Source: Thermoplasmata archaeon
GTDB lineage: Archaea; Thermoplasmatota; Thermoplasmata; Lutacidiplasmatales; UBA184
NCBI GenBank assembly: GCA_022750055.1
Contig: JAKIWL010000001.1
Location: 248,001 to 312,000, forward strand
Direction: 5' to 3'
Length of the DNA stretch: 64,000 nucleotides
The notes beneath the pieces are model-generated. The model had not been told where the DNA came from. It did no database searches and saw only the letters and a list, made by a program, of their open reading frames with translations. A program made the translations under genes and the position numbers. Below, piece after piece: positions 43,586 to 52,852 of this stretch (positions within the stretch are counted from its first letter, which is position 1; each line of letters opens with the position of its first letter).

Positions 43586-44221
43586 GTGGTGGCTCGATTG
43601 AGCGGGAGGAGATCCACGCGGCCGGCCGTTGTCCTTCCCGAGGTCGCGCCGGGAGAGGCGAAGGATCGATATCCCGTACCGCGCGTGTTCCGGCCGGAGA
43701 AGGCGACGCCGCCCGGTCGATTCCGCCTACTCAAGGTGTTCGGGGGCCTCGAGGAGACGGTCCCGTTTCACAAATACCCCGGGGACGACACGGCGATTCT
43801 GAAGACGGCTCGGAACACCTGGGCCCACGTCACGGAGGGACCCGGTTGGATGTACGTGGCTCCGATCCGGACCCCTCCAGAGGTCCGGTCGGCGGGATTC
43901 CGTATGGTGGAGAGCCGCGCCGATGAGATCGTCGTGGCCCGGTCCCATCTCGCGAACAGTCCGACGATGGATGTGTATCTCGACGTCATCCACGAGTTCT
44001 TGCACATCCTCCAACGCCGGCAAGGGCGAGAGCTTTGGCTGGGCCCGAAGGTCCCATACGTCGATCGACCCACGGAGGTGGAAGCGTACGCCTTTTCGGT
44101 CGCCGAGGCGCGGCGGCTAGGGGTTCCAGACTCCTATCTGCGGGAGTACCTCAACGTGACCTGGGTCAAGAGGTCCGAGTACCGCCGTCTGCTGCGGCAC
44201 GTGGGCGTGTCTGCGAAGTAG
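43586..44221 (+). CDS. HExxH-motif protein, putative metallopeptidase
   Basis: 211 residues, GTG start. HEFLH is at 136-140, followed 24 residues later by TEVEAYAFSVAEARRLG, so E164 or E166 could be the third zinc ligand, as in ImmA/IrrE-type and other gluzincin-like proteins. The N-terminal half includes FHKYPGDDTAILKT and a GPGWMYVAPI strand with no known match. No signal peptide or membrane helix. Target unknown; no nearby antitoxin or repressor is seen that would mark an ImmA system. Confidence 0.6.
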   Translation: MVARLSGRRSTRPAVVLPEVAPGEAKDRYPVPRVFRPEKATPPGRFRLLKVFGGLEETVPFHKYPGDDTAILKTARNTWAHVTEGPGWMYVAPIRTPPEVRSAGFRMVESRADEIVVARSHLANSPTMDVYLDVIHEFLHILQRRQGRELWLGPKVPYVDRPTEVEAYAFSVAEARRLGVPDSYLREYLNVTWVKRSEYRRLLRHVGVSAK

Positions 44222-44462
44222 AGCGCTCGACGAATCGCCCCCCAGCGGGGAAGGCCGTCCTTCCCAGCAGGGGGATTGCGCGCGCCCATCGATTTCCGAG
44301 CGCTCCGCCTAGGCGAAATCGCTCGTCTCGAGCCCCCTCTGGAGCGGGATGGGGGGCGATCGTATCGCCCCTCTCTCGATCAGAGACCCCGGGGTCAGTC
44401 AACGGGGGGAGTTCAGGGACCGTTTCGGTTTGCCCACCCAGCGGTTTCCAAGCCCCTTATCT

Positions 44463-44467
44463 GGAGG
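44463..44467 (+). promoter_or_regulatory. Shine-Dalgarno for the CxxCGC micropeptide
   Basis: GGAGG, 6 nt before the GTG at 44474. Good spacing and a perfect core support translation of the 22-codon frame. A TATA-like CTTATC overlaps just upstream at 44456-44461. Confidence 0.5.
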
Positions 44468-44473
44468 CGAGCC

Positions 44474-44542
44474 GTGTCAGGTACAGAGGGTGAGACCTTG
44501 TGCGACACCTGCGGCTGCCAGGACTCAAAGAAAAAGACGTAA
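44474..44542 (+). CDS. 22-residue CxxCGC micropeptide
   Basis: Reads MSGTEGETLCDTCGCQDSKKKT with a GTG start (quoted in two parts: MSGTEGETL, CDTCGCQDSKKKT). It has three cysteines in a CDTCGC cluster and a Lys-rich tail. The CxxCGC motif resembles the metal-binding N-terminus of the hydrogenase maturation GTPase HypB. A Shine-Dalgarno lies 6 nt upstream. Too short for normal gene callers. It might bind zinc, nickel or iron, or act as a redox/thiol carrier. Upstream 44222-44473 holds nothing else I can support. Confidence 0.5.
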   Translation: MSGTEGETLCDTCGCQDSKKKT

Positions 44543-45251
44543 CTCGTCCAAGGGGGGGGCTCGTTCTAACTCCCTCGAGACGATGGGGCCACCTAGCGGG
44601 AGCCAGGATCCTCGGGGTCCCTCGGCGGGAAAAACCGGGTTCCATATCAACCGTTTCGGTTAACTGAGTACTCTCCCGAGTCGCTCATCGCCGATTCCGT
44701 CATAGAAATCCGGCCGGCCGGCTCATCGAGCGTCGAGCGGAGTCGAGCGGCGAGATCCGCAGGAGGAGCATCCGGAATGGGCTGCCGGGCCCAGTTCATC
44801 GCGGAATCAGGCTTTCGGGGGGCGTTCCGAGGGGCCACCCGGCCAGGCGTCCCGGAGCGACCCGTGGGTCCCCCGATGCAGCCCCAAGGACCGATGCGGA
44901 TCGGAAGGGGGATGAGTGACCAAAAACCAAACTGGCTTATGGTGGATGCCGATACGACACGGCACTCGCTCAGGAGGGACTGAAAGCTTGGATACAACAT
45001 CCCCGCGGTGGCATTCCACGCCGGATTCGATCAGAGTTCGAGTCAGGGTTCGCTCGCTGAAATCCGGCGCAGGTTCGAGGTCCGAGTTCCTCCCGACCCC
45101 CGTCCTTGCCTCGCCCGGTTTCCGTGGGCCCGTCGTTCGTTTCGGAGCGATCTCGACTGCCCCGGCCGTGCGCCATGACGCTTCCGAGCTGAGCGCTGGT
45201 CCCGTGCTCTCTGCAGCCCGCCGTCGGAGTGTCCGGAGCCATTCGCGCTCC
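44543..45251. other. Long gap before the giant Kelch gene
   Basis: About 700 bases of lower GC than the surroundings. The frame of the Kelch gene is open back to an ATG at 44916, but the extra codons are Arg/Ser-rich and lack domain features. A TATA-like GGCTTATGG near 44936-44943 may be its promoter, which would give a long leader. A 50-codon minus-strand frame (44647-44798) is possible but unsupported. Confidence 0.35.
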
Positions 45252-48200
45252 GTGGCAGCGAATTCGGCTCGCGGCCGCACCCGCTGGCTTTCCATTGCGC
45301 TGGTCACTCTGATGCTCGTCTCGGGGATTCCGGCCTTGAGCTCGCTGGCTCGCCCAGGTGGGATCGCCCTTCCGCCAGTCTGGGGAAGCGACCATTCCGT
45401 CTCCCCCCCGACCCGTTCCGCAGCACCCCTCTCTCCCCTGGCGAGCGTAGGATCTGGACTGGCAGCTGGCCCACCCGTGGATGAACGAGCCCTCTGCCTG
45501 CTAGGAATCGCCCCCCGATGCGCTCCGTCGTCGTCCCCCCAGACCCCCGCCACTCGTCCCGCTCTCGGGACTCCCTCCTCTTGGACCGACATCACCCCGC
45601 CACCCGGGTCGCCGAATCCCACGACCCGTATCCTGGCTGCGACCGTGTACGACCCATCCGGCCACGATGTGATCCTCTTCGGGGGGTACGGGGCCGGCCC
45701 GCCGAGCTTCCTGACCACCTATTACCAGGATACGTGGTCGTTCGCCGGCCACACCTGGACCCCCCTCATCCAGAATTCGACCTGCACGCCCACCACATGC
45801 CCATCGCCCAGAGCCGGGGCCATGATCGCCTACTATCCTGCCGATAACGCGCTCGTCCTGTTCGGCGGATTCATCTACACGTCCCGGTACGTCGACTTCA
45901 ACGACACCTGGCTCTTCGCGAACGGAGCCTGGCAGAACATCACAGGAATGGCCGGCGCGGCTCCCTCCCCTCGATCCGAGGGGGCGATGAGCTACGATCC
46001 GTCGGACAACTATGTGCTGCTGTTCGGAGGGGCGACCGCCGCCGGGTCGCCGCTCGGCGACACCTGGACGTTCTCGAACGGTCGGTGGACCAACATCACC
46101 TCCCTGGAAGGCGGGGTGAACGGGTATACCACGAACCTCGCTCCGGAGCCTCGGGCCGGGGCCGCGATCGCCGACTCCCCGAGCGGATACGTCCTTCTGT
46201 TCGGCGGCACGAGCGGATACACTATCATCGAAAACGACTGCGCGTACGGTCACTACGACATTCCCGGCACCTCGTCGATCGGCTGGTGGTTCTATCAGGG
46301 GAAGTGGTCCCTGCAGGCCGGCTGGGGGTTCGATGCGGGGTACCCGGGATGTGCCCCCCACCAACCCACGCTCGATGCTTTCGCCTCGGTACGACCTTCC
46401 GCCGTCACCCCGAGGATGACGCCCCCGTGCGGGCGCGTCAACCCTGCGCTCGGGTGGAGCCCGAAGAACGAACGATTCGTCGTCTACGGCGGGGTGGGGC
46501 CACCGAAAGAGAACGTGGACGGGAACTGCACCGGGACCAACACGTGGTTGAACGACACCTGGATCTCCACGCTCCCGGTGGGTGGCGGATCCCTGTGGCG
46601 GAACGCAGGGGACTCGGGCGACCCACCCTGGCGGACGGAGGCGGGATACGCGAGCGACTTCACGGACGGCTACTTCCTCGTCTTCGGCGGAACGGGGAAC
46701 GGTTCGTTCCTGAACGACACCTGGCGGTTCTTCGAGCTCGTTCACGCCCAGCTGACGGGGCCGTCGGATATCGACACCGGGGGCTCGAACCAGTTCGCGA
46801 TCCCGTTCGACGTGGTCGGCTATGGCGGGTCGGGCGACCTCACGTACCAGTACTCGATCCACTCCCTGCGTTCCCTCACCCGCACGCTTTCCGGGACGGG
46901 CTGCCTCCCGCTCACCGCGGGCCCCACCACCGCACTCCCCTACGATGGGACGGCTTCGAACCTGTGCGCTCCCACCCCGACGAGCTACAACATCTACCGA
47001 CTCACCGTCTCGGTCAAGGACGTCAACAACGCGACGAACTTCGCCACCGCCAATTGGACGTTCACGGTGACCCCACCGGAAGGCATGGCGATCTACTCCC
47101 AGTTCAAGGGAGACTTCTACTCCGGCGTCACCTTCCCGGACAAGCTCGGGCTCTACGCAGAGGTCGCGGGCCAGGCGGCCGTGTCGATGTCGGCGACGCT
47201 CGGTGGCTTCCCGTTCACGTTCACCCAGCGATCGAGCGACCCCAAATGGTGGGACGCTACGATCGACATGGGGCTCGTGACCCCGGGGACCGGCTTCCAG
47301 GCGACGGCCCAGTTCGGGGACTGGACTCAGAACGCCACGTTCAATCCCATCGTCGTGCAGAGCCCCGACTGGCTGCTGAGCATCCTCCTGTATCCGGACA
47401 TCCACCAGGCTATCACCACCAAGGGGGCCGGGCCCTACAACGAATCGTTCTCGATCAGCGAGACGTTCTCCTGGTCGCTCGATAAGGCGCTCGGATTCAA
47501 CATCAAGATCCCGCTCGCCGGCGGGAACTACTCGCTCATCCCGGCCCTGAAGGTCGTCTTCACGGCCGGTTCCTCAGGGAACATCAGCCTCGCGGGCACG
47601 CTTTCCCTCACCCCGCCTAAGATCAGCATCGGCCCGGCCGACCTCACGATCACGGCGGCGATCTCGCTCAAGGGGACGTTTGCCCTCGCCCTCGTGGGAC
47701 CGCAGATAACCGGGGTCAAATGGCTCTCGGCGACGGCCACGATCTCGGTCTCGGGCAAGTTCTCCGGCAGCATTCCCCTCTACGGGTTCGAGATCTTTGG
47801 CGTCAAGGTCGGATTCACGTTGGAGGTTGAGGTCGACCCGTCGGTCACGATCGGAATGGTCTTAGTCCCCACGACCCCGGGATTCGAGGAATTCATCAGC
47901 GGCATCCAGGCGAAGGTGCAGAGCATGTTCGCCTCCTTCACCCTCCCACTCTCGGTCGCGGTGAACTTCGGGATCGGCATCGCCTCGATCGGCATCGGTG
48001 GCACGATCGGGATCGCCCTGTCCTTCCGTCTCAATCCGGGGATCACGCTCGGCGGCGGCTGGGTCAACGGGTCGTTCTTCGTCGAGGCGTCCGCCTTCTG
48101 GTGGTCTGACCAATGGGACATCGTTAGCGGGACGATCTACACCTGGACCAACCCGCCGGCAGCCCCGTTGCGCCCCTCGGTGACCGGCGTCGGCTACAAC

Positions 48201-49598
48201 GACGGTACGAACACGACCTGGGTGGTCCAAACCCGATACTACACCTCGGGAGGCTACGACGCGAACGTCTGGAAGTCGACGTCGACCTCCGGGCCCGCCA
48301 TCACCGACATCTACCCGCACACCGAGGTCTCGGGCGCGGCCGCTTACGACGGGGCGTACCTGTTCTACACGAACGACAACCCCAACGTCTCCGCCCAGCA
48401 AGGGATCGGGGTTTCGGGACTTCGCCTGGACTCCGATACGAACGGGGTAAGTGGCCTCCCGTCCCCTTCGGACCCGGGCTTCATCCTCTCCTCCCCACAA
48501 TCCACCCGGCTACCGGACGGGAGCCTGTACGTCCTGTGGGACGCGCTCCCGGCCGCGGAGGAGAGCCTGTCCGGACCCACCGGGATCACCGCGCTCGCCC
48601 TCCACGGGGCCCACTATTTCCCGGGCAACCACTCTTGGGGGCCGGTGCATGCCTGGACCACCTGGGGCCTCGCCCAGTCCTATCTGGTCGACGCCACCGA
48701 CGGTGGCGGTCACGTAGCGGCGCTCGTCACACCGGGCTTTGCGATCGGGGAGGCCACCCCCGAGCGCCTCGTCTCCTTCAACCTCACCACGGGCCAGGAG
48801 GACGGGAACTCGAGCCTATCGGGCATCGCGAAGATCGTCTCGCTCCGATCTGGGACCGGGGCGATCGTGGAGAGCCTGGGGGGCAACTTCACGACGATCG
48901 CGCTCGATAGCGGAACGGTTGGCGCAATCGGCACGAATGCTCCGAGCGGCTATCATCTGCTCTCGGCAGCGTACGCCGTTGGGTCCCGGTCCTCGGCCGT
49001 TCTCCTGTACCGGGGCCAGAACGATTCGCTACTGGTCCTCTACGACCTCGCCGCTCACGCGACGATCGGGAGTCTGCCGCTCGGGCAGGACGTATCCGAG
49101 GCCCAGGCGGTCGGGGGGGGAGGCGCCCAGTACGTCTTCGTCCGGACCTCGGAGGGGATCGACGGTTGGTCGGAGTCCGGAGGCACCTTCCAGAACCTCA
49201 GCGCCATCCCCCTGGCCGGGGTGGTTTCGTACTCGCTGGTCCAGGACGGAGGATCCGTCCTCGTGTGCTCGTTGACGAGCCGTGGGAATTCGACCCAACC
49301 CATCGTATCCCTCAACTTCGCCGAGATCGGGGCGAGCGCCTTGCCGCTAGTCAGCGCGCCCCCAACCTCGACCCCCTCCTCGAGGTCCCCGACCCAACAG
49401 CCGAACTACCTGCTCTATCTCGCGGCGGTGGCGGGCGCCGTGGTGGTGCTCCTCGCGGTGGTGGCCGTGGTAACTCGCCGTCGGCCACCCAGCCCGGCGA
49501 CGGCCCGGACGACCTCCCCAGAGGCTCCCTCCCCAAGTAACCCGCGCGAAAAGCCGGCCGATGCCGATGAGACCTCCTCCCCTCCTCCGGCGGGGTGA
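45252..49598 (+). CDS. Giant Kelch-repeat surface protein
   Basis: About 1448 residues from GTG 45252, which places the signal peptide (RWLSIALVTLMLVSGIPAL) right at the N-terminus. Kelch blades (VILFGGYG, LVLFGGFIY, YVLLFGGAT, YVLLFGGTSG, FVVYGGVG, FLVFGGTGNG) fill residues ~110-510. A beta-rich, glycine/serine-rich middle (SISETFSWSLDKALGF; IGIASIGIGGTIGIALSF) and a second WD/propeller-like region after ~970 follow. A C-terminal helix (YLLYLAAVAGAVVVLLAVVAVV) and Pro-rich cytoplasmic tail end it. Several cysteines and many sequons. Probably a large adhesin or S-layer-associated protein. Coupled by GTGA to the next Kelch gene. Confidence 0.75.
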   Translation: MAANSARGRTRWLSIALVTLMLVSGIPALSSLARPGGIALPPVWGSDHSVSPPTRSAAPLSPLASVGSGLAAGPPVDERALCLLGIAPRCAPSSSPQTPATRPALGTPSSWTDITPPPGSPNPTTRILAATVYDPSGHDVILFGGYGAGPPSFLTTYYQDTWSFAGHTWTPLIQNSTCTPTTCPSPRAGAMIAYYPADNALVLFGGFIYTSRYVDFNDTWLFANGAWQNITGMAGAAPSPRSEGAMSYDPSDNYVLLFGGATAAGSPLGDTWTFSNGRWTNITSLEGGVNGYTTNLAPEPRAGAAIADSPSGYVLLFGGTSGYTIIENDCAYGHYDIPGTSSIGWWFYQGKWSLQAGWGFDAGYPGCAPHQPTLDAFASVRPSAVTPRMTPPCGRVNPALGWSPKNERFVVYGGVGPPKENVDGNCTGTNTWLNDTWISTLPVGGGSLWRNAGDSGDPPWRTEAGYASDFTDGYFLVFGGTGNGSFLNDTWRFFELVHAQLTGPSDIDTGGSNQFAIPFDVVGYGGSGDLTYQYSIHSLRSLTRTLSGTGCLPLTAGPTTALPYDGTASNLCAPTPTSYNIYRLTVSVKDVNNATNFATANWTFTVTPPEGMAIYSQFKGDFYSGVTFPDKLGLYAEVAGQAAVSMSATLGGFPFTFTQRSSDPKWWDATIDMGLVTPGTGFQATAQFGDWTQNATFNPIVVQSPDWLLSILLYPDIHQAITTKGAGPYNESFSISETFSWSLDKALGFNIKIPLAGGNYSLIPALKVVFTAGSSGNISLAGTLSLTPPKISIGPADLTITAAISLKGTFALALVGPQITGVKWLSATATISVSGKFSGSIPLYGFEIFGVKVGFTLEVEVDPSVTIGMVLVPTTPGFEEFISGIQAKVQSMFASFTLPLSVAVNFGIGIASIGIGGTIGIALSFRLNPGITLGGGWVNGSFFVEASAFWWSDQWDIVSGTIYTWTNPPAAPLRPSVTGVGYNDGTNTTWVVQTRYYTSGGYDANVWKSTSTSGPAITDIYPHTEVSGAAAYDGAYLFYTNDNPNVSAQQGIGVSGLRLDSDTNGVSGLPSPSDPGFILSSPQSTRLPDGSLYVLWDALPAAEESLSGPTGITALALHGAHYFPGNHSWGPVHAWTTWGLAQSYLVDATDGGGHVAALVTPGFAIGEATPERLVSFNLTTGQEDGNSSLSGIAKIVSLRSGTGAIVESLGGNFTTIALDSGTVGAIGTNAPSGYHLLSAAYAVGSRSSAVLLYRGQNDSLLVLYDLAAHATIGSLPLGQDVSEAQAVGGGGAQYVFVRTSEGIDGWSESGGTFQNLSAIPLAGVVSYSLVQDGGSVLVCSLTSRGNSTQPIVSLNFAEIGASALPLVSAPPTSTPSSRSPTQQPNYLLYLAAVAGAVVVLLAVVAVVTRRRPPSPATARTTSPEAPSPSNPREKPADADETSSPPPAG

Positions 49599-51700
49599 AC
49601 CGGACGATGGTCCCGGAGCGCGCGTCTGGTCACCGCCCCGGTCGGCCCGCCTCCGTGGTTCTTTTGATCGTCCTGCTCCTCTCGAGCGTGGCGGTCGCGG
49701 CAGTCGACCCAACGCCGCGCCATGCCCTTGCTTCCAGATCGGCCTTCGGCTCCGTTTCCTCCGATGCCCCGTCCCCTCCCCCCCCTGTCCGGGTCGCCCT
49801 TCACCCCGTGGTCGGCCCTCCGGTCAAGTCCCCGGCGCTCGTCGGCCCATCGTGGATCAACATCACCCAGGCCCAGCCGAACCCGCGACTGGCTCAGGGA
49901 TACGGTCGGAGCGAGGCGTCCGATCCCTTGGACCACGTGACCCTGCTGTTCGGTGGGTGCCTCCCCACCCAGTGCCCGAGCGCTCAGACCTGGCTCTTTG
50001 CCCACGGCTCATGGGTCAACACGACGAACCCCCACGACGCCCCGCCCGCGCGAGAGTTCGCGAGCATGGATTTCGACGCGAACATGCAGGGGGTGCTCCT
50101 GTTCGGCGGGCGAGGAGCGAACTCCACCCTGCTCAACGACACCTGGCTCTACCAGGGCGGGACCTGGACGAACGTGACCGCGGTAGGTGGGGGACCTGCC
50201 CCTCGAGAGGGGGCGAGCCTCGCGTTCGACCCTGAGCCCGAAGAGAACGGCTCCGTGCTCTTCGGCGGGTGCGTCCCGGGGCTCGTGTTCAGCTGCTTCA
50301 ACGACACCTGGGTCTGGAAGAGCTGGTCCGGATGGGTGCCCTTGTCCCCTTCGGCCCCCCCGTTGGGCGTAGCCTTCCCAGCCATGGCCTACGACCCGGC
50401 GTCAGGGCATATCGTGCTGTTCGGCGGATGCGCCGGATTCGTTTGTCTCGGCGCGATCCAGTCCACGTACGAACTCTACTCGGGGCAGTGGTGGCAGATC
50501 CAGCCGACGGGTCCTCCGGTGAACCGGTCCCAGAGTTCGATGGTCTACGTCCCGTCGCTTCAACGACTCGTCCTGTTCGGGGGGTTCAATCAAACGGTGG
50601 TCCCCTTGGGCGACACCTGGGAATTTTATGGCGGATCGTGGCAACTCCTGTCGGCCGCGGGGGGTCCGTCGGCCCGCGGCGATTCCGGGCTCTCGCTCGA
50701 CCCTACCGGGCAGACGCCGATCCTCGTCGGGGGAGAATCCGTGACTCCGGCCCTGAACGACACGTGGGCGTACGAGGTGGCCCCCTCGGCGACCCTGATC
50801 GTCTCAGGGGTGGCGGCCGAGACGTCCCAGCCGGTCACCTTCACGGCGAGGGTCCAGGGGGGAACCCCTCCGTACAGTGCCCTGTTCACCTTCGGTGACG
50901 GGACGAGCCAGCTCGTGGTGGCCAACGGTCCGACGATCACGGCATCGCATGCGTACCTGACGACGGGAAGCTTCGCCGGGTCGCTCAACGTGACCGACTC
51001 GGTCGGTGTCGTCTCGGCCGCCCCGGCCACGACCGTGGTCGTGTCCGCGGGTCTCGCGATAACGGCCGCCGCGAATCCAGGCTCGGCCGATGCAGGGAGC
51101 CGATTCACGTTCTCCGGGCTCGCAACTTCTCCGGGGACCCCACCGGTCGGGTACACCTGGCAGTTCGGCGACTCGAGCTCGGGCACCGGCGGGAACGTGA
51201 ACCACTCGTACCCATCCGCCGGGAAGTACCGGGTGAACGTGACCGCCGTGGACGCCCGTGGGGCGAGCGCGGACTATTCGCTCGAGGTTGCCGTCGCCCC
51301 CCTTCCCACCATCACGCTCGCGCAGGGGCTGCCGGCCCCCGCGGCCGGGCATCCGGACCCGTTCTACGCGAACGTCTCCGGTGGGACTGCCCCGTTCTTC
51401 TTTGCCTGGCAGTTCGGTGAGGGCGGGTCGAGCGCGGGCGCGGCGCCGGCGCACGTGTTCGCCCAGCCGGGGACGTATTCGGTCACCGTATGGGTCAACG
51501 ACTCTGGGGGTGGGGCTGTGAAGGGGTCGATCTCGGTCTCCGTCTCCCCGGCGCCCTCCGGAAGTTCGTCCTCGGGAGCGGCGGGCGGTCCGCCCGTCTG
51601 GTACTGGCCCGCGCTCATCGGCCTGATCCTCGCCGGTGCGGTCGGAGCGGTCGTCCTCGCCCGATCGCGCCGCCCACCGGCCGCCCCGAAGGCGTCCTGA
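49595..51700 (+). CDS. Kelch-repeat and PKD-domain surface protein
   Basis: 701 residues from GTG 49595, which overlaps the previous stop (GTGA). Signal peptide RPASVVLLIVLLLSSVAVAA, then Kelch blades with VTLLFGGCLP, GVLLFGGRG, SVLFGGCVPG, IVLFGGCAG, LVLFGGFNQ and ILVGGESV. Three PKD-like domains follow (LFTFGDGTSQ, YTWQFGDSSSG, FAWQFGEGGSS, each with an HxYxxxGxF/Y strand). A C-terminal helix (YWPALIGLILAGAVGAVVLA) and a basic tail anchor it. Same plan as the 21514 gene but with paired Cys in several blades. Made together with the giant Kelch protein. Confidence 0.85.
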   Translation: MNRTMVPERASGHRPGRPASVVLLIVLLLSSVAVAAVDPTPRHALASRSAFGSVSSDAPSPPPPVRVALHPVVGPPVKSPALVGPSWINITQAQPNPRLAQGYGRSEASDPLDHVTLLFGGCLPTQCPSAQTWLFAHGSWVNTTNPHDAPPAREFASMDFDANMQGVLLFGGRGANSTLLNDTWLYQGGTWTNVTAVGGGPAPREGASLAFDPEPEENGSVLFGGCVPGLVFSCFNDTWVWKSWSGWVPLSPSAPPLGVAFPAMAYDPASGHIVLFGGCAGFVCLGAIQSTYELYSGQWWQIQPTGPPVNRSQSSMVYVPSLQRLVLFGGFNQTVVPLGDTWEFYGGSWQLLSAAGGPSARGDSGLSLDPTGQTPILVGGESVTPALNDTWAYEVAPSATLIVSGVAAETSQPVTFTARVQGGTPPYSALFTFGDGTSQLVVANGPTITASHAYLTTGSFAGSLNVTDSVGVVSAAPATTVVVSAGLAITAAANPGSADAGSRFTFSGLATSPGTPPVGYTWQFGDSSSGTGGNVNHSYPSAGKYRVNVTAVDARGASADYSLEVAVAPLPTITLAQGLPAPAAGHPDPFYANVSGGTAPFFFAWQFGEGGSSAGAAPAHVFAQPGTYSVTVWVNDSGGGAVKGSISVSVSPAPSGSSSSGAAGGPPVWYWPALIGLILAGAVGAVVLARSRRPPAAPKAS

Positions 51701-51749
51701 GACGGGTTCTCGCTCGATGGGGCCGCGCCGGGACATTCGAGCCACGGGG

Positions 51750-51823
51750 CGGGCCCGAGGGGATTCGAACCCCTGACCTTGCGGTTAAGAGCCGCCTGCT
51801 CTACCGGGCTGAGCTACGGGCCC
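51750..51823 (-). tRNA. tRNA-Lys (anticodon CTT)
   Basis: On the minus strand: acceptor GGGCCCG/CGGGCCC, D-stem GCTC/GAGC, anticodon loop CTCTTAA giving CTT, T-arm AGGGG-TTCGAAT-CCCCT. The outermost anticodon-stem pair is G-A, the other four are Watson-Crick. Discriminator G; no CCA, no intron. A TATA-like CTTAATA at 51860-51866 lies upstream, inside the end of the deoxyhypusine synthase gene. Confidence 0.93.
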
Positions 51824-51861
51824 CAGCGCGCGTCGAGGCGTTCCGACCCATCGCCGGCCTA

Positions 51862-52842
51862 TTAAGTTGAGCGCGACCGGGAGGCACGTTTTCCTCGGCG
51901 CTGGCCTAGTCGCTCGAGCGCGGCGCCCACCATGAGAGGGAAGAGGGCGGTCACGTCTCCCGGGACGGTCGTGTGCCGGGCGGTCGGCTTGACCTTCCCC
52001 CAGGAGACCGCCTCGCGGGTCCGGGCCCCGGAGAGGCTGCCGTCCCATTCGACGGCCGTCGTCAGGTAGAGGGCCGCATCGAGTCCCTCGCGGAACTGGT
52101 TCCACCAGATGGTGTGGTGCTTGGAGATGCCTCCCCCGAGCAGGATCGCTCCGGTCCGCTTCGCCTCGAAAACGAGGTCGGAGAGGATCTGCTCGTCCGC
52201 GAACAGGTCGAGGCGAAGCTCCTTGTGTCGCTGCCAGAACAGCCAGAGCTGGGACCCGACGGCCCCGTCGGTGATCCCGGGGACGAGCACCGGTACCCTT
52301 CGCTCGAAGGCCGCCCTCGCGAGGCTGCCGTGTCCTCGCTCGGGTCCGATCTCTTCCCCGATCGCCCAGACGAGGTCGCGCGTCGAGAGCGCGCGGACCC
52401 CTCGGCGCCAGAGCTTCTCGAGCAGCCCTTGCATCTTCTGCTCGACGATCCGGCCGTAGTTCGCCTGGGGGATGACGAGGTTACCGAGCCGATACAGGCC
52501 CTTCGAAAAGAGCTCGGCATCGTCGAGCTCCCAAGCCCCGTGGTAGTACGGTCGAAAGGAACGGGCGAGGTCGTGGTCGAGGGTGCCACAGGTCGTGATC
52601 ACCCCATCGATCCGGCCGGACCGAATGAGCTCGTAGAGGACGCCCCGGGTGCCGGTCGCGACAAGGTCGGCGGGGAAGGAGAGGAAAACGGTCATGTCGT
52701 CGTCTCCCAGGATCTGGGCCAAGAGGTCCACCCCCTCCGCGACCTCCCTGCCGGAGAATCCGCCGGCCGCCTCCATCCGACGGACCAGCGCATCGAGGCT
52801 CGGCGCGTCGTCGATCCGGATGTCCTCGACCTTTCGCCGCAT
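51862..52842 (-). CDS. dys: Deoxyhypusine synthase
   Basis: Transfers aminobutyl from spermidine to a lysine of aIF5A, the first step of hypusine formation needed for translation. 326 residues with the family order: ADLVATGTRGVLYELIRSGRIDGVITTCG, HGSLARAAFERRVPVLVPGITDGAVGSQ, and GGGISKHHTIWWNQFREGLD, which holds the catalytic lysine near residue 245. An SFP and ALYLTTAVEWDGSLSGA segment completes the NAD site. Last gene of the long minus-strand train, starting 10 nt after the presenilin-like gene. Confidence 0.95.
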   Translation of the reverse strand: MRRKVEDIRIDDAPSLDALVRRMEAAGGFSGREVAEGVDLLAQILGDDDMTVFLSFPADLVATGTRGVLYELIRSGRIDGVITTCGTLDHDLARSFRPYYHGAWELDDAELFSKGLYRLGNLVIPQANYGRIVEQKMQGLLEKLWRRGVRALSTRDLVWAIGEEIGPERGHGSLARAAFERRVPVLVPGITDGAVGSQLWLFWQRHKELRLDLFADEQILSDLVFEAKRTGAILLGGGISKHHTIWWNQFREGLDAALYLTTAVEWDGSLSGARTREAVSWGKVKPTARHTTVPGDVTALFPLMVGAALERLGQRRGKRASRSRST

Positions 52843-52852
52843 CGCTGCGATC

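Noticed and set aside
44647-45000. Minus-strand frame of 117 codons upstream of the giant Kelch gene
   Set aside because: No recognisable domain, promoter or ribosome-binding site; only its last 50 codons look mildly gene-like.
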